A DNA stretch of 64,000 nt from Plasmodium malariae (Eukaryota > Apicomplexa > Aconoidasida > Haemosporida > Plasmodiidae). The stretch's first letter is position 1; each line of letters opens with the position of its first letter. The stretch lies in contig NC_041780.1 of assembly GCF_900090045.1 (NCBI RefSeq), positions 266,501-330,500 of the forward strand, in the 5' to 3' direction. This document shows positions 25,564 through 37,190 of the stretch, one piece after another. Below the pieces are notes generated by a model. That model had not been told where the DNA came from, did no database searches, and saw only the letters and a list, made by a program, of their open reading frames with translations. The translations under genes and the position numbers were made by a program.

Positions 25564-26589
25564 TTATGTGCCTAGTTCCCCCTTCACTCGCTTTGCTAAT
25601 TTTTCCCATTTATGATACGACCAAGAAGTGAGCAAAGTTTGATTTTTTTTTTTTTTTTTTTTTTTTATTATTTGTTTATTTGGGCCATGTATTATAAAGC
25701 TATCATCACTGTCTTCTTGTTCAACATGTTGTTGAAGAGACTTTATACATAAGATGTTGTTATCATCTTTATAAAATTCTACATGCCCCTTAGATACAAG
25801 TAATGTAATTAAGAATAAACGAAAAGTAGTTTCATTAAATCCATTCATTGGGTCACAATCAATAATAAAGTGTAAAAAGTTGATATGTTTGTTTATTTTT
25901 TCAAGTTCACTTAACTTATGTTTTAATTTCATTGATTGTTCATAAGTTTCAAGTTTTATTTCAGGCTCATTGTTATCACATGTATACTCTTTTAATTTTT
26001 TATAACCACTGTGTAGTTGTTTTGTCCTGCTGTATACTTTCTTTTCTTTTATTTCTATGTTAAATGTATTTGAATTCGTAAAAAATAGGTTTAAAGGAAT
26101 AGTATCATAATTAATCGTGCAAAAAGAGAATGTTTTTACGCTAAAATAATGAGAAATTTTAGCAAAGCTTAATATTTTTTTCTTATCTTTGTCATTATTG
26201 TCATATTGTTTTCCTCCTTCTTTGTCATTGGAATAATTATACATTTCATCATAACTCGGAAAATGCTCATTAAAATTCTCATTAAAAGTGTCTAATATTA
26301 ACTTTAGTTTTTCTTTTAACGAAATAGTACTTAACCCTTCTGCTTTAAAATTAATTATTTTAGATACTTGTTTTCCATATTGACATGATTTTTGTAATTT
26401 ACTTATTTTATTATCCAAATTCATTACAATTTTTCTGTCAGTTTTTATTACTTTCTTTAATGCATTATTTTGTTCAGGTTGTATCAACTCGTCAACATTC
26501 AATTTGTCTATTTCATTTTGAATGTACAGCTCATCAATTTTTCTACTGTTGCTTCCTCTTTTTTCTTTCGTTCCTTCGCTTTCCGACAT
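25564..26589 (-). CDS. NSE4: NSE4-like non-SMC element 4 kleisin (Smc5/6 complex)
   Basis: Intronless, 341 aa, ATG at 26589. The C-terminal half carries the Nse4 signature: FLHFIIDCDP (residue about 238) followed by F(N)ETTFRLFLITLLVSKG (about 251-268) and a terminal Trp motif, WSYHKWEKLAKRV (about 323-335). This order (FxhFhhDP, then T-x-(E/F)-LF-SFL-kdG, then Q-x-W) is the family pattern of the Nse4 C-terminal winged-helix domain that binds the SMC head. The N-terminal helices (ELYIQNEIDKLNVDEL) could be the kleisin segment binding the SMC neck and Nse1/Nse3. A poly-Lys run (about 306-315) precedes the last motif. Expected role: bridging SMC5/SMC6 heads in DNA repair and chromosome maintenance in the nucleus. 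Assignment is by motif reading; sequence is divergent. Confidence 0.72.
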   Translation of the reverse strand: MSESEGTKEKRGSNSRKIDELYIQNEIDKLNVDELIQPEQNNALKKVIKTDRKIVMNLDNKISKLQKSCQYGKQVSKIINFKAEGLSTISLKEKLKLILDTFNENFNEHFPSYDEMYNYSNDKEGGKQYDNNDKDKKKILSFAKISHYFSVKTFSFCTINYDTIPLNLFFTNSNTFNIEIKEKKVYSRTKQLHSGYKKLKEYTCDNNEPEIKLETYEQSMKLKHKLSELEKINKHINFLHFIIDCDPMNGFNETTFRLFLITLLVSKGHVEFYKDDNNILCIKSLQQHVEQEDSDDSFIIHGPNKQIIKKKKKKKNQTLLTSWSYHKWEKLAKRVKGELGT

Positions 26590-26633
26590 TGTATCAAAGC
26601 GCCTTCACCCCAGCGGGCACGCACGTGAATATG

Positions 26634-26862
26634 CACAAATGTGCGTAAATACGTACAAATATGTACAAATGTGCGTAAATACGTACAAATATGTACAAAT
26701 ATGTACAAATATGTACAAAAACGTACAAATATGTACAAATATGTACAAAATGTACAAATATGTACAAATATGTACAAATATGTACAAAAACGTACAAATA
26801 TGTACAAATATGTACAAATATGTACAAATATGTACAAATACGTACACATATGCATAAATACA
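26634..26862. repeat. 10-bp minisatellite, consensus ATGTACAAAT
   Basis: About 20 units of ATGTACAAAT with variants (ACGTACAAAT, a few slipped units), 40-270 bp upstream of the NSE4-like start codon. The unit contains no TAA, TAG or TGA on either strand in any register, so all six frames are open through it. Confidence 0.93.
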
Positions 26863-27231
26863 TACAAATACGTATATGTATATATAAATATATATAGTTA
26901 CATGTATAGTTACCTATACAGTTACATATATAGTTTCTTATACATTTATATTTGCACGTCAACCTCGAAGCAATTTCATTTTTCCGTGTTATAATTTTCT
27001 TTTTTTTCTTTTTTTTTTCTTCAGAATTGCTTTTTGCGTTAAAATATTTCGTATGATTAATATGTACTTCGAACAAGTTGTAATTCCCTCACAAACTTGT
27101 GAGTATTGCACATCATTATTACAGTAGCAACGGGGTGGGTCTTTTCAAGTAATCCACGACTTCATGCCATTATTTTTTCAAATAAAAATGTTCCATTTAA
27201 AATTTATACACGCGCATACATACATAGATAG

Positions 27232-27341
27232 ATACACATGTATGTACGTATGTACGTATGTATGTATGTATGTATGTACGTATGTATGTACGTATGTATG
27301 TACGTATGTATGTACGTATGTATGTATATATGTATTTATGC
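27232..27341. repeat. Tetranucleotide repeat (GTAT/GTAC)n
   Basis: About 27 units of GTAT with periodic GTAC substitutions. Noncoding; between NSE4-like and PI4K genes. Confidence 0.92.
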
Positions 27342-27392
27342 ATGTACATGTGCATGTACATTTACGCTGAAAAAGTTTAACCATAAATGTGA

Positions 27393-27426
<34 letters not shown>

Positions 27427-27939
27427 ACATAAAGCTTTTAATTAATAAAAAGAATTATATAATATATGGCATGCATATACCAACTAAAAAAGCAAATGTG
27501 AAAAATGAATGAAGAATTAAAATGGGGAAAAATTAAAAAAAGGGATGTACGTGTAACATTTATGCGCATATAATACATAGAAATACATATACACACAAAA
27601 GCATACACATATACAAACGCATATATATACTTGTACATATGTACACATGTGATACATTATATAATACGAACAATGGCACATGTGCATATCAAAATGAAAA
27701 CATAAAAAGCAAACAAAAAATAAATAAATAGAAAGGTGGCTGATAACTTTTAATAAACAAAATCGTTGGAGCCATAAAGCGGCTGTCAATTTAATTAGGA
27801 GCTATTTTTGGCTTCATTTTAACGTTTTCCATTTTTATGCCTATATTTCTGGGTTTTCCATTTTTACGCTTACGTTTATCATTTTTTTTCTCCTCTTACG
27901 ATGTATTTTAATTTTTTTAATATATAGCATTTTGAAAAG

Positions 27940-30900
27940 TTACATTATTCCGTTTGTTATTCTCTGAAAATAATCATATTGCACGCTACGAAAGTTGTTA
28001 ATCGATGCTTCAATTAGCGCATTGATTCTCTGTATGCACTAAAAAAGGGGAAAGAGGGGGGGAAAAACAAAATAAAGAAATAAAATAAAGAAATAAAAAA
28101 AAAAATTACAAAAATATGTTTAAAAAAAAAAAAAAAAAAAAGGCATATGGCAATAAGCAAAAATACAAATTTAATACACATTAAAAGCAGTACATAATAT
28201 GAAATTTTTTTTTCAGTATTTAATATTTGCTCTCGAGTGAAGTTATGTGCATAGTTACATATGAACATGTATACACACGCACACACACATATATATATAT
28301 ATATATAAGCCTCGACTTACCATATCAACGGTCAGGTTTGTCATAAATCGTTCCTTCAGAGAGTCTAAGCAAAACTGCGTGCCGCCAGCAAAACAAGGTA
28401 TTTTCAGAGCTGCGGGAGGACGAGAGCGTAATAAAAAAGGAAAGGTAGTACATGAATGTGGTTGTAAAGAGAAAAAAAAAAAATAGGTAAACATGAATAC
28501 GCAAACATGAATACGCAAACATGAATACGCAAACATGAATATGTAAACATGAATACGCAAACATGAATATGTAAACATGAATATGTAAACATGAACACCC
28601 ACATCCACATATACATATACGTATGTACGCGTGCACGTATAAATGACTCGGAAATGAGGCCACGAACGCGCCCGATGGAATAGCAGTACCAACCTGGCAT
28701 CATCAACTCGACGAAAAGAATGATCTCTTCCGAGTGCTTTCGAGCTTCCAAGAAGCCGCTAACAATAAGTCGTCTGAAATATTCATAGTTATCTGATTTT
28801 TCTCCATCCATAATGTCTAAATATTCCTGTGTTAATTTGAACGGGGATGTTTCGAAATTGACATTACCAGGGGAGTTTGTAAGCATATATCCATAATCTA
28901 TATGTATTAGATGACCATCCGAGTCTAGCAACATATTTCCATTGTGTCTATCTTTTACTTGTAGTAAGTACGAAATGAGTGAGTAAGCCGCATGGCTCTC
29001 GATGAAATTCTAAAAAGGGAATAACACACAGGAATATATAAAAAAAAAAAAAAAAAAAAAAGCATATGTAGATCTGTTAATAACCACGTATATACACATG
29101 AACATGTGCATGGAAATCGAGACACGATGGCCACGTAGTTCGACACAGAGACGGTAAATAACAAAATGAGGCAACTGCCAACACGAAATGCTAGCACAAA
29201 ATGCCAACACAAAATGCTAGCACAAAATGCTAGCACAAAATGCAAATACGACTGCTGATTCAAGTGCCAACTCATATGACGGAACAAATAACAGCCACAT
29301 GCACATGATTAATCCCTACCTTTTTGGCCTCAAATATATAATCGGCAAAAACAATGTTGAAGATCGTTGATATACTATCTGTTCCAAATTTTCTCTTCAA
29401 GGAGTCGACTGAACAAGTATCATTAACATATTCAATGATTCCAGAGTTAGAACCTGTAACTAATATTTCATATGGTCGTAACCATAAGGGTAATCCAGCA
29501 TTATCAAAAATAATTTTAAATTGTCTTATTAATTGAGAAGCTAATAATTCTTGTCTTAAATCATCACCTCCTTTAACTATTACACATTTGAGATCCCAAC
29601 TTTTCAATTTTCCATATGGTGATACTTTTCTAATTTTCTTTTTTTTTTCTTCAAATAGTTCTCCCCATAACAATCTTTTTATTATTTTGCAATTCTTTTT
29701 TTTAAACTCTTCATTCATATAATTTTCCGGTTTGAAATATTCACTTATGTCCAGTGGGTTACTTGGGTATTCCACCGGGTAGTAGCTGTGCCTGCAAGGG
29801 GGCATGTTCCCACCGTCATTTTGGTTACTGCCACAATTGCTATTGCTATTGCTGCTGTTACTGTTACAATCACTTTTAAGATCTCTTTTATGGCCACTTA
29901 TACCACTACTGGCATCACTCCCACTGGCATTATCGCTACTGCTACTGCTACTGCTACCACTTGTAGCCGAGGGTTTGCTCCTCCTTTTGTCTTCCTTCTG
30001 CCCGTACGGATAACCATTCGATCCATCATCTACAACTGTATCACTACAACCAATTAAATTATTTTCATTTTTCCTTTTCAGCTTTTCATATGTTACATGC
30101 TGATATAGATTTTTTTCTATCAAAATGTCATTCAAACCACTACTTATGCTTTCTACAGACGTTTTAATATTATTACTAGTATTTTCACTAGAGTTAATTT
30201 CACATTTTTCTGAACTATTATTTAAATAACTAGGCATAGAAACAGACCTTGAGTTTAAAATATAGTTTTTCTTAGCTCCTAAAGTAGTTGATATATTATC
30301 TTTGTTTGCTGTTTGAAAATTTTTCCTTCTTCCAACACTCCTTTCGGCTTCTGCCTTTTCTCCATTCTCACCATTATCATGGTAACTATCATAGTAACTA
30401 TCATAGTAACTGTTATCGTAACTGTTATCGTAACTGTTATCGTAACTGTCATCTCCTTTTAACCCTATACATCTTTTTATAAGTGAAATATTCTCCTCTT
30501 CATTTAAACCAAAAGATATTAAGTTTTCCTTCCTTAAATCGTTCACTATACAATTGTATGTATATATATCATCCATTTTTAGTGCGCTTAAATCCGCTAC
30601 ACTGTTGTTGCTACTGCCGTTGATGTTACTATTACTACTATTGTTATATTTATTTTTTATCTTTTCTTTTTTCTTTTCCCCCTTCTCTCCATCCTTTTCT
30701 TCATATTTGTCTAAACTGCAATTACGGTTAACAGTTACGTCCTCTTTTGAGCTATTAGTCTTTTTCTTGTTAGTCTCCTCTCCTTCTCTGCTCTCTCTTC
30801 TTCCTATACTTCCTCTTCTCCTTCTTCTACTTCCTTCCTCTTTTTCATAATCATACAAACTACACTTTTCGTCATAGCACCCATAATTTTTCGAAAATAA

Positions 30901-33900
30901 AAAATTTCTCGACAAAAGGTGACTTCTTTTCAACTTGTCCTCCTTTTCTTTTTCGTCTTCTTTTTCGTCTTCTTTTTCGTCTTCTTTTTCGTCTTCTTTT
31001 TCGTCTTCTTTTTCGTCTTCTTTTTCGTCTTCTTTTTCGTCTTCTTTTTCGTCTTCTTTTTTGTCTACTTTTTTGTCTACTTTTTTGTCTACTTTTTCGC
31101 CCTCCTTTTTGTCTACTTTTTCGCCCTCCTTTTTGTCTACTTTTTCGCCCTCTTTTTGCCCCTCTTCCTCTTTCAGTTTCCCTTCCTCATTATCCTCTTC
31201 TTCGTCCTTTTCTCTCCCCCCACTTGCATCTTTCCCATCTTTCCCCGGTTGCCTCCTTTTATTCCTTTCAACGAGGAACATCTTTTTGGTTGAATAGAAA
31301 ATATTGTCGGAAATATGGCTAATATCCTCGTCCAAATCTGCAACTTCAAATACTAGTAAGTATGGGGCTCTCTTCTTTGAAAAAAATATTTTACATTCTT
31401 CATGACTAAAGTGTAATATCTGTAAATTAGTATATCTATAACAGTTCTCAGCTATTTTGTTATCGCTTTTATTGCTACATGATGACCAAGATAAGCATTC
31501 TAAAGGTATGCATAATCCTGTCATGGCAAATATATTCTCACACGATGCAACAATACACCTTCTCATAAGCATCCAACTGTTTAATGAATAAACAAATCTT
31601 TTCAATAACTCATTTCTTAAATCTATATCTGGTTCAAGAGGTAACAAATTAGAAACAGAAATAATTAAATTAATAAAATTGTTTAAGAGACTAAAATAAT
31701 CACATCTTCTTTGTTTCATAAAAAACTGCTGTAGTTCTTCGATCATATCAAAACTGTATTTAAAATCAGGAAGAGAGAATTTCGAAAAACTTAAAGGATT
31801 ACCTAACTTAGAATAAGTACTAGGTAATTTAACTTTTGCCCTTGCTATAGATAATGGGCCAGAATTTATAATATAACATGCAGGTAATCTAGGAGATGAT
31901 ATAAGTACATTCATATCTTTTTTCTTTTTTGTAACAGTAATTCTTTCTCTCAGTTCATATGTAGGTCCTTCCCCTCTTGTCACATCCGTAGTTTGTACTT
32001 GGTTCTTTTCAGTATTACTATTATTTTTCAAAAGTTGTTCATCATTCTGCTTTATGTTAAAATTACAATTTTTTACGTATGCAGGATACAGATCTTCTAC
32101 TCTTTTTTCCCCACGTACGTTAGAACCGATGTAATGATTACAATTATTGTCATTATATAATTTGTTTTTACTAATATTTCGCCTTCTTCTTTCCTTTATA
32201 ACAGCTTCTTTAAAATTGTGCATAAAAGACATTGCTCCTTTGTCAATAGGGTTACTTTCAATTAGATTTTTCAGAGCATAAGAATTACAAGAATTATTCA
32301 GGCATTTATTATACATTTTTATTTTATTTAACTTTTCATTGATCCTTATTTTTCTAATAATAAATTTTCGTTTGAATAGAAGAGGGTATGCCAAATTAAG
32401 TAAATATGATTGTTTATTTTCTTTAAAATTTTTGCATTCATTATTTAAAGGTTTACAATTAACTACAGCCATTTCTATTTCTTGTATCATTCGTTGAGCT
32501 AAATCTTTATACTTACTAGAGTTGTCTTCTACTATGGAATGGTATATCCAGCATAATTTCAAAGCAAAATGCATGGATTTACTTGCTTTATCTAATAAGA
32601 AACGATAAAGAGAGGAAGATTCATATCTCACAAGTGATATCTGACTTAACTGTGGTAGATAAAACAAAATGTCTTTATACTTTCTTTGTGTATATAACGA
32701 ATTAACTAAGTATTCATGTACTCCTACTTCTTTTCTGTCATATAAATACCTTATATGTAGATGTGTATCAAAATATTCACAGCGGAATAGTCGTAATAAG
32801 CTACCTTCTTTCAATGTGTTCTTAGAAGCTCTTGCTTTATTTGAATCATCATGTTTATTAGTTACGACTTGTTCATTTTCGTTCCTGTTATAGTACTCAC
32901 GTTTGTCATTATTTAATTCTCTCCATTCACTTTTATTTCTTTCTTCTTGACCTTTTTCATTCATATAATTTTCCCCTTTTTTTATTTCATTTATTATCTT
33001 AGGGATGGAAGAAGGAGATTCCTTAAAAATTTTTGAAATGCTCTCTCTAATTTGTTCCTTATCCTTTCCCGCACGACCATCACTGATGGGGCTGCTGGGG
33101 ATTCTGCGGCTACTACTGCTACCACTGCTACCACTGCTACCACTGCTGCTATCTCTGTAGCTATTGCTATTTCTATTAAAGTGTTTGCTTTTTTTTTTTA
33201 TTTCTTCGCTTTGTAATTTTTTTTCATATAACTCAATAATTTTGATGCTCTTTTTATTATCTGACTCAACGATGTTCTCTTTTTTGTGTACTCTCCTCCC
33301 CTTGTCACTACTTGAATCTTCATTATAATTGGAACTACCAGGACTGATTCGTATCCTCATGGGGCCCCTGCTCGCGTCTTCTTTTGTATTTTCGTCGTTA
33401 TTACCCATCGGAATCCTTACATCTCTAGGGGAGCCGTTAAAATTAATTCTGCTCTTTGTGTCCTTGCCCGCGTTCCTGAGGGTACCTCCATTTATGTTAT
33501 TGCTAGTGCCAGAATTATTAATGTCATTTCCAGAATTATTAATGTCATTTCCTGCATTATTAATGTCATTTCCTGCATTATTAATGTCATTTCCAGAATT
33601 ATTAATGTCATTTCCTGCATTATTAATGTCATTTCCAGAATTATTAATGTCATTTCCTGCATTATTAATGTCATTTCCTGCATTATTAATGTCATTGTCA
33701 GAATTATTAATGTCATTTCCTGCATTATTAATGTCATTGCCAACACTGTTGGCGTACATAGCGTGACATAGTGTCTCCCCTCCTTCAAGTTCTCTCCCCC
33801 CAATATTCTGCGAACAATTTTGATTATCTTTTATACTGGAGTGTACGAGCTGTTCTTCAATAGTTACAATATTTTTTTCACTACCATTATTATTTTCTTT

Positions 33901-34356
33901 TTGCTCTTCCAAATGACTGGTACCATTACTTGGTTTATTATGTATGCGAGATGTAAGCGAATAATTTAAATCAAAACTTTTATTGTTATTACATGATTCC
34001 TCTTGAACAATATATTCACAATTTTGTAAATTTTCATAATGTCCCTTATTTGTATTATTATTGTTTTCATCTTTGAGCAAACATTTGTCTTCTGTATTTT
34101 TTAAAGGAGTATGTGTCAGTTCAAGTTCATCTCTATACATGGGTGTATTATTACTATGACTGTAAAATGTTTTATATATTGTTTCACCTATTGATGATGT
34201 TAATAATTTCTTTGCTTCATAATATATAGATTCCCTTAATGCATAACCTTCTTTTTCACCTTCACCATTTGAAGCTTTGTATCCTTCATTCTTTACCCCT
34301 CTTTCTCCTTCATTCTTTACACCTTTTACTTCTTCAATGTTATTCTTTTCCCTCAT
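27940..34356 (-). CDS. PI4K: Phosphatidylinositol 4-kinase, type III beta-like (PI4K)
   Basis: Four exons (minus): 34356-29320, 29009-28694, 28409-28321, 28038-27940; donors GTAGGG, GTTGGT, GTAAGT; phases agree and total length is 5,541 nt (1,846 aa). An in-frame TGA lies just upstream of the ATG. Order: disordered N-terminus with an (N-D-I-N-N-A/S-G) repeat; helical lipid-kinase-unique region near residues 510-610 ([20 protein letters not shown]); a middle conserved block ([16 protein letters not shown]) and helical segment; acidic (KEDE) repeat; Ser-rich linkers; then the kinase domain from about 1570. Catalytic features are intact: GGDDLRQE (about 1597), DRHNGN catalytic loop (about 1699), IDYGYML activation motif, and C-terminal [13 protein letters not shown]. 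It phosphorylates phosphatidylinositol to PI4P, in malaria acting at Golgi-derived membranes during merozoite formation (known), and is the target of imidazopyrazines and aminopyridines (known). Confidence 0.96.
28495..28592. repeat. 14-bp minisatellite in PI4K intron 2
   Basis: About seven units of AAACATGAATACGC (variant ending in ATGT). It lies fully inside the intron between 28694 and 28409. Confidence 0.92.
29176..29248. repeat. 13-bp minisatellite in PI4K intron 1
   Basis: About five units of ACAAAATGCTAGC (with a CCAAC variant) inside the intron between 29320 and 29009. Confidence 0.88.
30940..31160 (-). repeat. In-gene acidic repeat (KEDE/KVDK) of PI4K
   Basis: A 12-bp unit, TTTTTCGTCTTC on the plus strand, encodes Glu-Asp-Glu-Lys about ten times, followed by diverged [13 protein letters not shown] units. 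Near identity at DNA level points to recent expansion. It lies between conserved blocks, so likely a surface loop or linker. Confidence 0.92.
33505..33740 (-). repeat. In-gene 21-bp repeat encoding GNDINN(A/S) in PI4K
   Basis: About eleven 21-bp units encode Gly-Asn-Asp-Ile-Asn-Asn-Ala/Ser in the disordered N-terminus. Ala and Ser versions are interspersed, indicating duplication of mixed blocks rather than single-unit slippage. Confidence 0.93.
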
Positions 34357-34391
34357 CGTTGTTTCTACTATTCACTTCTATCGGTACTACT

Positions 34392-34466
34392 ACCAGCTGT
34401 ACTTCCGGCTGTACTTCCAGCTGTACTTCCGGCTGTACTTCCAGCAGTACTTCCAGCAGTACTACC
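34392..34466. repeat. 12-bp repeat in PI4K 5' leader, CTGTACTTCCRG
   Basis: About six to seven units, 35-110 bp upstream of the PI4K start codon, with higher G+C than its surroundings. An in-frame TGA separates it from the PI4K ATG, so it is untranslated in that frame. Confidence 0.85.
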
Positions 34467-34899
34467 AATGCTAATGATAATACTAACTCCAATGCCAATG
34501 TCAACGCCAGTACCAGCACCAATAAGTGCTACAGTTTTTATTATTATTTATTTTACCTCCCTTTTTTCTTAACAAATACGTACGAATTAATAAAACACTT
34601 TTACTACAAAAGATATACTGATTAAGTTTACCCTTATGTGTGTATATGTTTATTATTATTTTTTTTTTTTTCCTATTTTTTAGAAATATTATGTATTCTC
34701 TTCATTTACACATGAAATATGTAAAAGTTATGGTTTAAAGACTGCGTTATCTTTCATATTGCTCTAATTAGGATTTCTATAAGTTTTCTCTTTTTAATTA
34801 TTCTTGTTCTTTTGTACTGTTGATTGTTGGTATTTCCTTTTGTCATTATTCATATAGTTTTTGCTCAGTATTATTTTGTGCTTTTTTTGCTTTGTACAT

Positions 34900-35340
34900 T
34901 GTTCTTTCAGTTTTGTATTTTGCCTTCTCTTTTTTATCTTATCTTTTTGCCTTCTCTTTTTTATCTTACCTTTTTGCCTTCTCTTTTTTATCTTACTTTT
35001 TTTGCCTTCTATTTTGCAATTTATTTCTTATTTTTATTATTATCTTTTACTTCTTTGCTTTTTCCTTTATATTTTTATTTCACATTCTTGTTTTTTCCTT
35101 TTCCTTTTATTTTTACTGCTCGTTTTTGTTTCTTCTTTTAACTTTTATTTTTTTTCCCTTTTTTATTTTTTTTCCCTTTTTTATTTTTTTTCCCTTTTTT
35201 ATTTTTTTTCCCTTTTTTATTTTTTTCCCCTTTTTTATTTTTTTTCCCTTTTTTATTTTTTTCCCTTTTTTTTTTTTTCCCTTTTTTTTTTTTTTCCCTT
35301 TTTTTTTTTTTTCCCTTTTTTATTTTTTTTTTATTCTTTT
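34900..35340. repeat. Long polypyrimidine/polypurine tract with 27-bp and 18-bp tandem units
   Basis: The plus strand is almost entirely C/T with isolated A. Two arrays are visible: about three units of TTTTTGCCTTCTCTTTTTTA-type sequence (34915-35005) and about nine units of CCC-T(6)-A-T(8) (35150-35330). Confidence 0.88.
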
Positions 35341-36145
35341 CATTTTTGTTTTTCATTTTTATGTTCTTGAGTTCACATATTTTGTTCATGCCCCTCTGCC
35401 TATTTAAGTATTGATCAAACGAAAACATTGGAAATATGGTAAATTATGGTCTTACAAAATTTAAAATAAAAAGGTAGTAGAGGGATGGAAAAGAAAAGAA
35501 TTTCTATAAAAAATATTGCTTTTTAAATATGCAAATTTTTTTAATTTGGTTTTATTCCAACTGAATATAACTTGCTAAAGATAAAACTGATCTTAATATT
35601 CCTTTGAAATTTTGTGGATGTTTTGGCCTATATATACGCATGCACATATTATACGCATATACCCGAACTCATATCTATATACATATGTGTAACACGAAAC
35701 ATATATAAACAATTGCGCCCCTTGGACCTTACTATATTTCGCGTTATATTTTTTCATGTTCTTAACTATATGTACCTAAATGCTATTGGATTAGTGTTGC
35801 ATATGATTAGGCTTTATTAGTATTCTCAAAAATAGATACCCCAAATAATAGACACTCAAATGTGTAGTCAGTAGCATAAGCACATGAACAGGTAAGGTAG
35901 TACGGACGCGAAAGTATTAGGAAACGTATACAGAAATAGTGTATAAAAAAATATCTGAATATTACATGAATAATGCATGAAAAACACATGAAAAATTCGT
36001 ATATACATGAACATATTCTTTCCGCTCTCCCTGTCACCTACATTATTCTTTTGTTTTTTTGTTTTTGAGCAAAAAAATGCATTTTGAATGAAGTTGCTCA
36101 TTACGTCCATATTATTACCCTTCTAATTCTTTATATCCCCCCATA

Positions 36146-36250
36146 CATACATATATACACACATATATACACACATATATACATACATATATACATACAT
36201 ATATACATACATATATACATACATATATACATACATATACACATACATAT

Positions 36251-36276
<26 letters not shown>
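36146..36276. repeat. 12-bp array ATACATACATAT with (CA)n tail
   Basis: About ten units of ATACATACATAT (early units ATACACACATAT) followed by a short (AC)n. Noncoding. Confidence 0.9.
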
Positions 36277-36284
<8 letters not shown>

Positions 36285-37054
36285 GCAAAGTGTACATGTA
36301 AAAGAATATACATAAGCCTATGAACAATAAGACAGGTTAGAGTTATGCCTTCATTTAGAAATGTATTTCTTTTCTTTTTTTTTTTTTTTTTTTTAAAGTA
36401 ACCCTCTTTTCCTCTCTACGTTTTTATAAAATTTAGGAACACTTCTTCGAAAAAATTAGTATAACGAAAAGTAAGGAAGGACTGCATTAAATTATTTGCC
36501 ATTTCATTGTTATAAAACTGTTATAAGGTTTTTCTTTTTCTTTTTTTTTTTTTTTTTTTGTATGTGTAATATCGGTTTAACCTGAAACAACAAAAAATTG
36601 GTATCTTCCCATAGCCCTACTTTTTAGTTTATGAAATAAGAAAAATGGGGAAACACTTAATTTTGAGAATTTTCAAAGAGTTGTTTCAATAATAATAAAA
36701 AAGATAAAATAAAATGGAGGAAAATGAAGTATACAAAGTAAACAAAATAAAGTAAATAAGGTAAAGCAAGTATTTCCCTGTTTAGGTTTTTTCCTTTTCT
36801 TAGTAATTATTTTTTTATATTAATATTTCAAAAAAACGGCGAAAATTTTGTTATGATATATATTAACACAAAGTACGTACACCACCAGAGCCGCGTATAT
36901 AATATGAAGAAGTAAACATGCATAGATATATGTATGTTCGTTCTTTTCCTTAAACAGATTTGCAAATTTTTTTATTAAAATTCTTTTTCTTTTTTTCTTT
37001 TTTAAAATAAAGGGTTGAAAATGTACTTGCACGTTTAAAATTTTTTTTGCCCAT

Positions 37055-37190
37055 TTTGTTCATTTTGTCCATTTTGCCCATTTTGTCCATTTTGCCCATT
37101 TTGTCCATTTTGCCCATTTTGTCCATTTTGACCATTTTGTCCATTTTGACCATTTTGCCCATTTTGACCATTTTGCCCATTTTTCCCATT
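37055..37190. repeat. 9-bp minisatellite CATTTTGYC
   Basis: About fifteen units of CATTTTGTC/CATTTTGCC, 260-400 bp upstream of the start codon of the 397-aa gene. On the minus strand it reads as Asn-Gly-Gln or Lys-Met, which I treat as accidental. Confidence 0.92.

Larger units (their letters stand above)
26590..27939. other. Intergenic region filled with minisatellites
   Basis: Lies between the NSE4-like start and the PI4K stop. It contains a 10-bp minisatellite (26634-26862), a tetranucleotide GTAT/GTAC array (27232-27341), poly(T)/poly(A) runs (27001-27022, 27392-27424) and otherwise AT-rich sequence. Long ORFs here exist only because the repeat has no stop codon in any frame. Confidence 0.75.

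Noticed and set aside
26594..27076. Long ORFs of Cys-Thr-Tyr-Ile-Val type on both strands
   Set aside because: The 10-bp repeat lacks stop codons in every frame, so ORFs arise by chance.
30919..31297. Plus-strand Ser/Phe-rich ORFs opposite PI4K
   Set aside because: Antisense shadow of the KEDE repeat in the PI4K coding exon.
35138..35428. Lys-rich minus-strand ORF
   Set aside because: It is the complement of the T/C tandem array; poly-Lys/Gly with no conserved segment. The first 25 residues are mixed but unsupported.
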